A DNA stretch of 18,390 nt from NCBI GenBank assembly GCA_964561005.1, contig CAZLNO010000082.1, positions 1-18,390 on the forward strand. The letters run 5' to 3'. The notes beneath the pieces are model-generated. The model was not told the origin of the DNA and did not search any database. It saw nothing but the letters and a program-made list of their open reading frames with translations. Shown in pieces: positions 7,720-14,874 of this stretch. The number at the start of each line of letters is the position of its first letter. Position 1 is the stretch's first letter. The stretch is from CAZLNO01 sp964561005. GTDB lineage: Bacteria; Pseudomonadota; Alphaproteobacteria; Kiloniellales; Rhodovibrionaceae. A program made the position numbers and the translations under genes.

Positions 7720-7873
7720 GCGCGACGACTCCCCTCGCTGATGACCGCCGGGATGATGCCTTGGGAGGCCCGTGCCGGCAACGCCTTCCCCGGCCGGCCG
7801 GACGCGCCGCCCGCGCCCGACCTGACAGGGTTGTGATCGCCGCGACATTGATTTCCCGCCCGCGTCGACAAAA

Positions 7874-7903
7874 TTCCCGAGATCGCATCGGAGAACTTAT
7901 ATT
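7874..7903 (+). promoter_or_regulatory. Probable FadL-gene promoter with operator-like dyad
   Basis: TTCCCG (7874-7879) and TTATAT (7897-7902) are separated by 17 bases in an unusually AT-rich stretch upstream of the porin gene. The -10 candidate lies inside the dyad GGAGAA-N7-TTCTCC (7890-7908), whose six-base arms are perfect. The -35 match is poor, so the promoter call rests mainly on position, AT content and the dyad. A repressor bound there would block the -10 element. Confidence 0.4.
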
Positions 7904-7945
7904 TCTCCATCATGAAAGTGGTTAATAAAGGGGCTCGCCGTCGTC

Positions 7946-9268
7946 ATGCTGCGCGCGCATCCGTTCCGACAGACCGGCGTCCAGCGGACCTTTGTCGGCC
8001 TGGCGCTCCTGGCCGCGGCCTGGCTCGCGCTGCCCGCGGGCGCCGGCGCGACCAACGGCTATTTCCAGCACGGCTATGGCGCGGCATCGAAGGCCATGGG
8101 CGGCACCGGCGCGGCGCTGTCGCTGGACGCACTGGCGCCGGCGGTGAACCCGGCGGGCATCGCCTTCACCGGCGACCGCGTGGACGGGTCGCTGACCTTT
8201 TTCCATCCCAGCCGAAGCACGACGGTCGACGGCGCGCCGACGCAGCCGGGCAACCTCCTGCGTCCCGGCCGGGTGGACAGCGACCGGCCGCTGTTTTTCC
8301 TGCCCAGCGCCGGCATCGCGCACCAGGTGAGCCACCGCTGGGCGGTCGGGCTGGCGCTGTTCGGCAACGGCGGCATCAACACCACCTATCCGGGCTTCGA
8401 CCGGCGCTGCCCGGACCCGCGCACAGGCGGCCAGGTGGCGGGCAGCGGCCTGTTCTGCGGCGGCGAGGCGGGGGTCGACCTGAACCAGATCTTCCTGGCG
8501 CCGACCGCGGCCTACGAGGCGGTCGACGGCTGGTCGATCGGCGTGTCGCCCGTGCTGGCCTACCAGCGCTTCACCGCCGACGGCCTGCAGGCCTTCGCGC
8601 CGTTGTCGCAAGACCCGGAGGCGCTCACCAACAACGGGGTGGGCGAATCCTACGGCGCGGGCGTGCGCGTCGGCTTCCAGGGCGCGGTCACCGACTGGCT
8701 GCGCCTGGGCGGAAGCTACCAGAGCCGCATCCACATGACCCGCTTCGAGGACTACAAGGGCCTGTTCGCCGAGCAGGGCGACTTCGACATTCCGCCGAGC
8801 TGGACGGTCGGCGTGGCGGTGCGGCCGGTCGAATCGCTCTGGCTGCTGGCCGACGTCCAGCACATCGCCTATGACGCCGTGGCCGCCGTGGGCAACGACT
8901 TCGCCACCGGGCAGCCGCTGGGCGCCGACGGCGGGCCGGGCTTCGGCTGGGATTCCATGACGGTGCTGAAGCTGGGCGCGCAGTGGCAAGCCACGAAGAG
9001 CCTGACCCTGCGCGCGGGGTTCTCCACCACCGACCAGCCGGTGCCCGAGGACCAGTTGCTGTTCAACGTGCTGGCGCCCGGCGTGGTGGAGGAGCATTTC
9101 ACCGGCGGCCTGCATTATCGCCTGGGCCCCGCGTGGAGCCTGAACCTCTCGATGATGTACGCGCCCGAGGTGACCGTCGCCGGCGCCAACCCCGTCGACC
9201 CGGCCCAGCGCATCGCGGCCGAGCTCAGCGAGTTCGAGGCGACGCTGGGGGCGAGCTGGCGCTACTAG
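7946..9268 (+). CDS. OmpP1/FadL-family outer-membrane transport protein
   Basis: The 440-residue product is a predicted outer-membrane beta-barrel of the FadL/TodX class, which moves hydrophobic molecules such as long-chain fatty acids or aromatics across the outer membrane. A Sec signal peptide spans about residues 1-35, with cleavage likely after AGAGA. The mature start TNGYFQHGYGAASKAMGG and the nearby PAVNPAGIAF are characteristic of the family. The remainder shows alternating aromatic-rich strands and ends in SWRY, the aromatic C-terminus recognised by the Bam machinery. An AAAGGGG run lies about 12 bases upstream of the ATG, a rather long spacing. The cargo is not readable. The next gene on the strand is a secreted cyclase 365 bases downstream. 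Confidence 0.88.
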   Translation: MLRAHPFRQTGVQRTFVGLALLAAAWLALPAGAGATNGYFQHGYGAASKAMGGTGAALSLDALAPAVNPAGIAFTGDRVDGSLTFFHPSRSTTVDGAPTQPGNLLRPGRVDSDRPLFFLPSAGIAHQVSHRWAVGLALFGNGGINTTYPGFDRRCPDPRTGGQVAGSGLFCGGEAGVDLNQIFLAPTAAYEAVDGWSIGVSPVLAYQRFTADGLQAFAPLSQDPEALTNNGVGESYGAGVRVGFQGAVTDWLRLGGSYQSRIHMTRFEDYKGLFAEQGDFDIPPSWTVGVAVRPVESLWLLADVQHIAYDAVAAVGNDFATGQPLGADGGPGFGWDSMTVLKLGAQWQATKSLTLRAGFSTTDQPVPEDQLLFNVLAPGVVEEHFTGGLHYRLGPAWSLNLSMMYAPEVTVAGANPVDPAQRIAAELSEFEATLGASWRY

Positions 9269-9280
9269 GCCGGCGCGTTC

Positions 9281-9337
9281 GTCATCCCGCCGACAGCACG
9301 GAACGCGTGCACGGATCTTCCAGTTTGCAGGGATGAC
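9281..9337. repeat. Small inverted-repeat element (GTCATCCC ends)
   Basis: GTCATCCC (9281-9288) and GGGATGAC (9330-9337) are perfect eight-base terminal inverted repeats around 41 bases, with an internal GCACG/CGTGC hairpin at 9296-9310. The ends resemble those of the larger element at 16019-16142 (GTCATTCC/GGAATGAC). It begins 12 bases after the porin stop. It is probably a dispersed intergenic repeat, but only one copy is visible here. Confidence 0.45.
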
Positions 9338-9398
9338 CGGAGCGGGGCCGCTGGAAGTGTCCGGGTATGCAGCTCTTGGTTGCATGGCGCTGCTTGGC

Positions 9399-9419
9399 AG
9401 CCCCGGCCACGACGGGGTT
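9399..9419 (+). terminator. Possible weak terminator downstream of the FadL-type gene
   Basis: AGCCCCG (9399-9405) pairs with CGGGGTT (9413-9419), one G-T pair included, around a seven-base loop, followed by TCTCT. The T-tract is short and interrupted, and the site is 130 bases beyond the stop, so confidence is low. Confidence 0.25.
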
Positions 9420-9633
9420 TCTCTGAACCGCTTTCGTCAGCATCATGGTTAACGGCCTCGCGGGCGAATGAGCTGCCGGCGTTTGGCGGCTTGTCGTCCC
9501 AGAGGGATTACGAACCGCCTCGTCCTGAGCAGGGCCGCGTCGGATGCGACGTCGGCATCCCCTGGGGCCGGGAGCGGCGTCGCGGCGCGGCCGCGAAATC
9601 AACACGACAAGAACCATCCATCGGGAGGAAATC

Positions 9634-10704
9634 ATGAACAGGAACGACGCTTCGTACGGGACGCGCTGGCGTCCTCGGGGTGGCATGACAGCTCTGGTCG
9701 CCGCCGTGGCGGCGCTCGGCCTGTCGGCGCCCGCCGCGTTGGCCGAGCCCTCGGCGATCGAGACCATCCTGAACGACGCGCCGAAGAATTGGGGCAAGTG
9801 GGGCGAGAACGACGAGGTGGGCGCCCTGAACTACCTGACGGAAAAGGAGGTGATGAAGGGGGTCGCGGCGGTCACCTCGGGCAAGACCTTTTCCCTGCAG
9901 ATCCCCATGACCCACAACTTCGGCCCCGTTTTTCCGGGGCGCGTCCCGACCATGCACTACATGGCGCAGGACGCGGGCAACTTCAGCGCCGGCAAGAAGG
10001 ACGCGCTGGCCGGCGGGCTGAAGTTCTCCGACGACGTGGCCTTCATGTATCTCCAGGGCACCACCCACGTCGACGCGCTGGCGCACGCCTGGTACGGCGA
10101 GGAGGTCTACGGCGGCAAGTCGGCCGACACCACGGTGCACGGCCACGCCCACGCCGACGTCGCCGCCATCGGCAAGCGCGGCGTCGTCGGGCGCGGGGTG
10201 CTGCTCGACATCGGCCGGCACAAGGGCGGCGAGGACACTCGCCTCGATCCCAACGAATGCATCACCCTGGACGACATGCGGGCCGCCGCCGAGGCGCAGG
10301 GCGTGACCATCCAGAAGCGCGACATCCTGCTGCTGCGCACCGGCTCGATCCCGCGCTATTTCGACGAGGAGCCCGATCAGGCATGGGACGCCATGAGCGA
10401 GCCGGGGCTGTGCTACAGCGCGGAGCTGGTCCAGTGGTTCGCGGACATGGAGATCCCCTTCCTGGCCGCCGACACCCTCGCCGTGGAGAAGGTGGTGCAG
10501 GAGATCGACGGAGAGACCGTGGTCATCCCGCTTCATGGGGCGCTGATGCGCGACCTGGGCGTGGTGCTGTCGGAGATCTACTGGCTTGAGGAACTGGCCG
10601 CCGACAGCGCCGAGGACGGCCAGTACAGCTTCCTCTTCGCCGCCGCGCCGCTGCAGATGGAGCAGGGCACCGGCTCGCCGGTCAATCCGATCGCGGTGAA
10701 GTAG
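9634..10704 (+). CDS. Secreted cyclase-family (kynurenine-formamidase-like) hydrolase
   Basis: The 356-residue product belongs to the cyclase family (PF04199), whose members include kynurenine formamidase and isatin hydrolase. These are metal-dependent amide or lactam hydrolases. A Sec signal peptide covers residues 1-37 with cleavage after AALA, so the enzyme should be periplasmic. The metal motif reads QGTTHVDALAH at 141-151, giving His145, Asp147 and His151. The first His of the usual HxGTHxDxPxH is replaced by Gln141, as I recall for longer family members with a QGxTQWDxLAH pattern. The C-terminal APLQMEQGTGSPVNPIAV region is also family-typical. GGGAGGAA stands three bases before the ATG. 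The substrate is unknown. The nearby porin might import it, but they are 365 bases apart. Confidence 0.85.
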   Translation: MNRNDASYGTRWRPRGGMTALVAAVAALGLSAPAALAEPSAIETILNDAPKNWGKWGENDEVGALNYLTEKEVMKGVAAVTSGKTFSLQIPMTHNFGPVFPGRVPTMHYMAQDAGNFSAGKKDALAGGLKFSDDVAFMYLQGTTHVDALAHAWYGEEVYGGKSADTTVHGHAHADVAAIGKRGVVGRGVLLDIGRHKGGEDTRLDPNECITLDDMRAAAEAQGVTIQKRDILLLRTGSIPRYFDEEPDQAWDAMSEPGLCYSAELVQWFADMEIPFLAADTLAVEKVVQEIDGETVVIPLHGALMRDLGVVLSEIYWLEELAADSAEDGQYSFLFAAAPLQMEQGTGSPVNPIAVK

Positions 10705-10720
10705 CCGCCGCCGCGTGACA

Positions 10721-10767
10721 ACCGGGACCAGCGCAGTTCGGGTGTCGACCCGGCCGCTGGTTCCGGG
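10721..10767. terminator. Nested long hairpin between the cyclase gene and the tRNA
   Basis: CCGGGACCAGCG (10722-10733) pairs over all 12 positions, one a G-T pair, with CGCTGGTTCCGG (10755-10766). The loop contains a second hairpin, CGGG (10739-10742) with CCCG (10749-10752). It lies 17 bases after the cyclase stop and 40 bases beyond the 3' end of the opposing tRNA gene, so it may end both transcripts. There is no T-tract. Confidence 0.45.
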
Positions 10768-10806
10768 GGCGCGACCCTCGCGGCTGGAAGCGACGGCGAG
10801 AAAGAG

Positions 10807-10882
<76 letters not shown>

Positions 10883-10963
10883 ACCGGCAAGGCCGCCCGG
10901 AAGATCAGGCGCGGACGGCCGTCGCGCAACCCCGGACGCGATGGTTCGGGGCGGGCGCGGCGG

Positions 10964-10992
10964 ATAATGGTGAGCCGCCGGGGCGTTGTCAA
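10964..10992 (-). promoter_or_regulatory. Sigma-70 promoter for tRNA-Ala
   Basis: On the reverse strand a perfect TTGACA (10987-10992) is followed after exactly 17 bases by CATTAT (10964-10969). Transcription would start near 10957, giving a leader of about 75 bases before the tRNA 5' end at 10882. It is the best promoter match I found in the window. Confidence 0.65.
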
Positions 10993-11089
10993 GCGCCGGG
11001 ATGCAGCCCGCATCGTCGGCAAGATCGTCGGCGAGGGCGGCTTCGTGCCTTGTGTCGGCGCGGCGCGATGGCTAGGCTTGCGCCGCTCG

Positions 11090-11120
11090 GCGCCGGCCGG
11101 TATCGCCACCGGCCCGGCGC
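11090..11120. other. Strong hairpin upstream of yggT
   Basis: Bases 11090-11101 pair with 11108-11120 over 12 base pairs with one bulged C at 11115, around the loop ATCGCC. It ends 36 bases before the YggT start. No T-run follows. It could be a leader structure or a terminator insulating yggT from upstream transcription. The rest of 10883-11156 shows no gene. Confidence 0.45.
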
Positions 11121-11156
11121 GCCATCGACCGCGCGCAACACATCGGGATCGTCCGC

Positions 11157-11486
11157 ATGGGAGCCATACTGGGTCCGCTGCTCGAAGTCGTGATCATCGC
11201 CATCGACCTCTATGTCTGGGCGATCATCATCTCCGCCATCCTGAGCTGGCTGATCGCGTTCGACGTGGTGAACACCTCGAACCGCTTCGTCTTCACCATC
11301 GTCGATTTCCTGTGGCGGATCACCGAGCCGGCGCTGCGCCCGATCCGGCAGTTCATCCCGAACCTGGGCGGCATCGACATTTCGCCGATCATCCTGATCC
11401 TGGGCCTGTTCTTCGTGCAGCGCGTGCTGGGCAACCTGCGCTACGAGCTGGCCGTGGCCGGCGGCCCGGCGATGGGCGGCTTCTAG
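11157..11486 (+). CDS. YggT family membrane protein
   Basis: The 109-residue product is a small inner-membrane protein of the YggT family (PF02325). Two hydrophobic segments are visible, about residues 5-35 and 73-92. They flank the conserved amphipathic loop with SNRFVFTIVDFLWRITEPAL and RPIRQFIPNLGGIDISPII. The family's exact role is unsettled, with links to osmotic tolerance and to cell-envelope or division genes in other bacteria. The DUF167 gene follows after three bases, and yggT-DUF167 adjacency is common in proteobacteria. No strong ribosome site is evident before the ATG. Confidence 0.9.
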   Translation: MGAILGPLLEVVIIAIDLYVWAIIISAILSWLIAFDVVNTSNRFVFTIVDFLWRITEPALRPIRQFIPNLGGIDISPIILILGLFFVQRVLGNLRYELAVAGGPAMGGF

Positions 11487-11489
11487 GAA

Positions 11490-11810
11490 GTGTCCCCGGC
11501 GGCGGCCTGGCGGCCGGTCGCCGACGGCCTGCGGCTGGAGGTCCGCCTGCAGCCCGGCGCCAGGGCGGACCGGCTGGACGGCCTGGAGACGCTGGCCGAC
11601 GGCGCGACGGTGCTGAAGGCGCGGGTCACCGCTCCGCCCGAGGGCGGCAAGGCGAACGCCGCGCTGGTCAAGCTGCTCGCCAAGCGCTGGAAGCTCGCGA
11701 AGTCCGACATCCGCCTGCTGGCCGGCGAGACCAGCCGGCGCAAGAGCCTGCTGCTGCGCGGCGACCCACAGGTACTGGCCGCGCGGCTGAGGGCCGATCT
11801 CGAAGGCTAG
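11490..11810 (+). CDS. DUF167 (YggU) family protein
   Basis: The 106-residue product matches the small alpha/beta DUF167/YggU family of unknown function. The diagnostic stretch is RLQPGARADRLDG followed by RVTAPPEGGKANAALVKLLAK and LLAGETSRRKSL. A GTG at 11490 is the only suitable start, just three bases after the yggT stop. The GGA of TAGGAAGTG is too close to be an ideal ribosome site, so re-initiation after yggT is likely. folD follows 133 bases later. Confidence 0.88.
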   Translation: MSPAAAWRPVADGLRLEVRLQPGARADRLDGLETLADGATVLKARVTAPPEGGKANAALVKLLAKRWKLAKSDIRLLAGETSRRKSLLLRGDPQVLAARLRADLEG

Positions 11811-11943
11811 CCCCCTTTCCCCGTCGGTGCGGGAGGCTTGAACGCCGCTTTCGGGCGATTGCGAGGGCGTCGGCGTGACCAGACTCCGCTCCGGACTGCC
11901 TCTGCAAACACCGTGACGGGCCAGGAAGGAAGGGGAGTGCGCC

Positions 11944-12879
11944 ATGAGCCAGGCCTCCGTATCGCACGCCGGCGGCACCGCCGCCCTCATCGACGGCAAG
12001 GCCTTTGCTGAGACCCTGCGCCAGGGCGTCGGCCGCCAGGTCGCCGCGCTGAAGGAGCGGCACGGCCTGACGCCGGGACTGGCCGTCGTGCTGGTGGGCG
12101 ACGACCCGGCCAGCCAGGTTTACGTGCGCAGCAAGGGCAAGAAGACCGTCGAGGTGGGCATGGAGTCCTTCCAGCACGTCCTGCCCGCCGACACCGGCGA
12201 GGACGAGCTGCTGGACCTCGTGCGCCGGCTCAACCAGGACCCGCGGGTGCACGGCATCCTGGTGCAGCTCCCCCTGCCCGGCCACATCGATTCCGCGCGG
12301 GTGATCGACACCATCGACCCGGCCAAGGACGTCGACGGCTTTCACGTGGTGAACGCCGGCCTGCTGGCGACCGGCGCCCGCGACAAGGCGCTGATTCCCT
12401 GCACGCCCTATGGCTGCCTGATGCTGCTGAAGGACCAGCTCGGCAGCCTGGGCGGCCAGCACGCCGTGGTGCTGGGCCGCTCCAATATCGTCGGCAAGCC
12501 GATGGCGCAGCTCCTGCTGTCGGAGAACTGCACGGTCACCATCGCCCACTCGCGCACCCGCGACCTGCCGGCGGTGGCGCGCGAGGCGGACATCCTGGTG
12601 GCCGCCGTGGGCCGGCCGGAGATGGTCAAGGGCGACTGGATCAAGCCGGGCGCCACGGTGATCGATGTCGGCATCAACCGCCTGGAGCCCGAGACGCCAG
12701 GGGAGAAGGGACGCCTGGTGGGCGACGTCGACTTCGAGTCGGCCAAGGACGTGGCCGGCGCCATCACGCCGGTGCCGGGCGGCGTCGGGCCGATGACCAT
12801 CGCGGTGCTGCTGGCCAACACCGTCACCGCCGCCTGCCGCCAGGCCGGCGTGGAGGAGCCGCCGCGGGGGCAGGGCTGA
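11944..12879 (+). CDS. folD: Methylenetetrahydrofolate dehydrogenase/cyclohydrolase
   Basis: FolD is the cytoplasmic bifunctional enzyme that interconverts 5,10-methylene-, methenyl- and 10-formyl-tetrahydrofolate, supplying one-carbon units and NADPH. The product is 311 residues. The catalytic YxxxK is Tyr60-Lys64 in SQVYVRSKGKK. Also present are VQLPLPGHID, the DVDGFH motif, the nucleotide-binding VLGRSNIVGKP and the signature PVPGGVGPMT. AGGGGAG at 11931-11937 precedes the ATG by six bases. About ten extra N-terminal residues (to Gly11) precede the usual family start. The upstream 133 bases show no recognised riboswitch. It ends 30 bases from the convergent nadC. Confidence 0.97.
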   Translation: MSQASVSHAGGTAALIDGKAFAETLRQGVGRQVAALKERHGLTPGLAVVLVGDDPASQVYVRSKGKKTVEVGMESFQHVLPADTGEDELLDLVRRLNQDPRVHGILVQLPLPGHIDSARVIDTIDPAKDVDGFHVVNAGLLATGARDKALIPCTPYGCLMLLKDQLGSLGGQHAVVLGRSNIVGKPMAQLLLSENCTVTIAHSRTRDLPAVAREADILVAAVGRPEMVKGDWIKPGATVIDVGINRLEPETPGEKGRLVGDVDFESAKDVAGAITPVPGGVGPMTIAVLLANTVTAACRQAGVEEPPRGQG

Positions 12880-12909
12880 GCCGGTGCGCCACGCTCGGAA
12901 CCCGCTGGC

Positions 12910-13779
12910 TTAACCCGCCACCAAATCCAGGCCGATGTCGGCGGCCGGGGCGCTGTGGGTCAGCCAACCCAGGGAGATCAGGTCGACGCCGGTCGCCGCG
13001 ACCTCGGCGATCGACCCGGGGGTCAGGCCGCCCGAGGCTTCGGCGACCGCGCGGCCGGCGATGCGGCGCACGGCCTCGCGCAGGGTCGGCGGGTCCATGT
13101 TGTCCAGCAGCACCGCGTCGGCCCCGGCCGCCAGCGCCGCGTCGAGCTGGTCGAGCGTATCCACCTCCACCTCGACGCGGACCATGTGCCCCGCCGCCGC
13201 GCGCGCCGCCGCGGCCGCCGGCCGCACGCCGCCGGCGAGGGCGACGTGGTTGTCCTTGATGAGGATGCCGTCGTCCAGGCCGAAGCGGTGGTTGACGCCG
13301 CCGCCGACGCGCACGGCGTACTTTTCCAGCGCGCGCAGGCCGGGCGTGGTCTTGCGGGTGCAGGCGATGCGCGCCGCCGTGCCCGCCGTCGCGGCCACGG
13401 CCTCTCGGGTGGCCGTGGCGATGCCGGAGAGGTGGCAGAGGAAGTTCAGCGCCGTGCGCTCCGCCGTCAGGACGGCGCCGGCGGGCCCCGCGACCTCGGC
13501 CAGGACGCCGCCTGCCTCCAGGTCGTCGCCATCGGCGCAGGCGGGGCGGAACGCCACCGCCGGGTCGATGGCGGCAAAGGCCGCCGCCGCGAGCTGCAGT
13601 CCGGCGACGCGGCAGGGCTGGCGCGCGGCGATCCGCACCGTCGCGGTCGTCCCCGGAGGCACCACCGCCTGGGTGGTCAGGTCGCGGCCCGCGTGAGCCA
13701 GGTCCTCGTGCAGCGCCGCGCGGACCGCCGCCTCGACCACGGGCCGTGCCAGGCCGCCCGGCGCTTCGGGGCAAGCCAT
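12910..13779 (-). CDS. nadC: Nicotinate-nucleotide pyrophosphorylase (carboxylating)
   Basis: NadC (quinolinate phosphoribosyltransferase) joins quinolinate and PRPP to make nicotinate mononucleotide with loss of CO2, feeding NAD synthesis. The product is 289 residues. Family motifs are ALHEDL near the start, TAERTALNFLCHLSGIAT, the active-site stretch CTRKTTPGLRALEKYAV with GGGVNHR, ILIKDNH and the late VDLISLGWLTHS. It follows nadA by ten bases, and its GAGG ribosome site overlaps the nadA stop (TGAGG), which suggests coupled translation. Ala/Arg-rich composition matches the neighbours. Confidence 0.96.
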   Translation of the reverse strand: MACPEAPGGLARPVVEAAVRAALHEDLAHAGRDLTTQAVVPPGTTATVRIAARQPCRVAGLQLAAAAFAAIDPAVAFRPACADGDDLEAGGVLAEVAGPAGAVLTAERTALNFLCHLSGIATATREAVAATAGTAARIACTRKTTPGLRALEKYAVRVGGGVNHRFGLDDGILIKDNHVALAGGVRPAAAAARAAAGHMVRVEVEVDTLDQLDAALAAGADAVLLDNMDPPTLREAVRRIAGRAVAEASGGLTPGSIAEVAATGVDLISLGWLTHSAPAADIGLDLVAG

Positions 13780-13789
13780 CCCGCCGGCC

Positions 13790-14812
13790 TCAGCGCCCCA
13801 GCTCGACCATGCGTTGCACCGCTCGCCGCGCCCGCTCGGCCACCTCCTCGGGCACGGTGACCTCGGGCCGCAGCTCGCGCAGGGCCTGCGCCATGTTGTC
13901 GAGCGTGATCCGCTTCATGTGCGGGCAAAGGCTGCACGCCGAGACGAATTCGGTCCGCGGGAACAGGCCGCGCAGGTTGTCGCCCATGGAGCACTCGGTG
14001 ATCAGCGCCACGGACTCCGGCCGCTGGCGCGCGATGTAGTCGGCCATGCCCGAGGTGGAGCCGGAGAAGTCGGCCGCGGCGATCACCTCCGGCGGGCATT
14101 CGGGGTGGGCGATGACCAGGGTGTCGGGATGGTCCCGCCGGACCGCGTCCACCTGCTCGGCGCTAAAGGTCTCGTGCACCTCGCAGCGCCCCGGCCAGGT
14201 GAGGATCTCCACCTCGGTCTGCGCCGCGACATTGCGGGCCAGGTACTCGTCGGGCAGCAGGATCGCCCGCTCGACCCCCAGCGACTCGACCACCTGCACC
14301 GCGTTGGCGGAGGTGCAGCAAATGTCCGACTCCGCCTTCACCGCCGCGGAGGTGTTGACGTAGGTCACCACCGGCACGCCGGGGTGCTGGGCGCGCAGGG
14401 CCCGAACCTCCGCCGCCGTGATCGATTCGGCGAGCGAGCAGCCGGCGCGGGTGTCGGGGATCAGCACCGTCCTGCCGGGGTTCATCAGCTTGGCGGTCTC
14501 GGCCATGAAGTGGACGCCCGCCATGACGATGACGTCGGCCTCGATCGTCGCCGCCTTGCGCGCCAGGGCCAGCGAATCGCCCACGACATCGGCCACGCAG
14601 TGGAAGATGTCCCGGGTCTGGTAATTGTGCGCCAGCACCACCGCGTTGCGCTCGGCCTTCAGCCGGCGTACCTCGTCCACCAGGGGTGCCAGGTGCGGCC
14701 ATTCCGCCGGCGCGATGGCCTCGGAAACCTTCGCCCAGATGTCGGCGGTGCGCGCGGCGATCTCGGGGGTATACTCCGGCGCGTCGGGAACCGGCTGCGG
14801 GATCTCGCTCAC
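13790..14812 (-). CDS. nadA: Quinolinate synthase A
   Basis: NadA is an oxygen-sensitive [4Fe-4S] enzyme that condenses iminoaspartate with dihydroxyacetone phosphate to form quinolinate. With the GTG start at 14812 the product is 340 residues. GGAG lies about 9 bases upstream, and the preceding codons lack family similarity. The probable cluster ligands are Cys125 (AGCSLA), Cys210 (GRCEVHE) and Cys296 (SLCPHM), chosen because their spacing of 85 and 86 residues matches the family. Other landmarks are LAHNYQTRDIFH, HFMAETAKLMNP, HPECPPEV and ECSMGDNL. It heads a nadA-nadC pair. nadB or an aspartate dehydrogenase gene is not adjacent. Confidence 0.95.
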   Translation of the reverse strand: MSEIPQPVPDAPEYTPEIAARTADIWAKVSEAIAPAEWPHLAPLVDEVRRLKAERNAVVLAHNYQTRDIFHCVADVVGDSLALARKAATIEADVIVMAGVHFMAETAKLMNPGRTVLIPDTRAGCSLAESITAAEVRALRAQHPGVPVVTYVNTSAAVKAESDICCTSANAVQVVESLGVERAILLPDEYLARNVAAQTEVEILTWPGRCEVHETFSAEQVDAVRRDHPDTLVIAHPECPPEVIAAADFSGSTSGMADYIARQRPESVALITECSMGDNLRGLFPRTEFVSACSLCPHMKRITLDNMAQALRELRPEVTVPEEVAERARRAVQRMVELGR

Positions 14813-14874
14813 CTCGTCTCTCCAAATAGCTCTGCCGTCCTCGCCGCGATCGACCTGGTTCGGACCGGCGCCGC

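Larger units (their letters stand above)
9269..9633. other. 365-base intergenic gap with short inverted repeats
   Basis: I see no convincing gene here; the open frames lack initiation signals and recognisable composition. It holds an inverted-repeat element at 9281-9337, a possible weak terminator at 9399-9419 and, at 9518-9530, the 13-mer CCTCGTCCTGAGC that recurs at 16257-16269. The final bases carry the GGGAGGAA ribosome site (9623-9630) for the cyclase gene. No clear sigma-70 promoter was found. Confidence 0.6.

Noticed and set aside
5407..7836. An 809-codon plus-strand frame spanning hisF to the channel.
   Set aside because: It crosses several well-defined genes in other frames and on the other strand, and its composition is that of a GC shadow frame.
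7720..7848. A longer ATG-started version of the sodium channel beginning at 7848.
   Set aside because: The added residues are basic, Pro/Gly-rich and unlike BacNav N-termini; the GTG at 7719 has a good ribosome site.
7716..7913. A 65-codon minus-strand frame whose stop overlaps the channel GTG start (GTGA).
   Set aside because: The overlap looks like coupling, but there is no Shine-Dalgarno before its ATG, it covers the porin promoter dyad, and its residues look like translated intergenic DNA.
11811..11943. A riboswitch in the folD leader.
   Set aside because: No THF, purine or other known aptamer pattern could be recognised; only the ribosome site near 11931 stands out.
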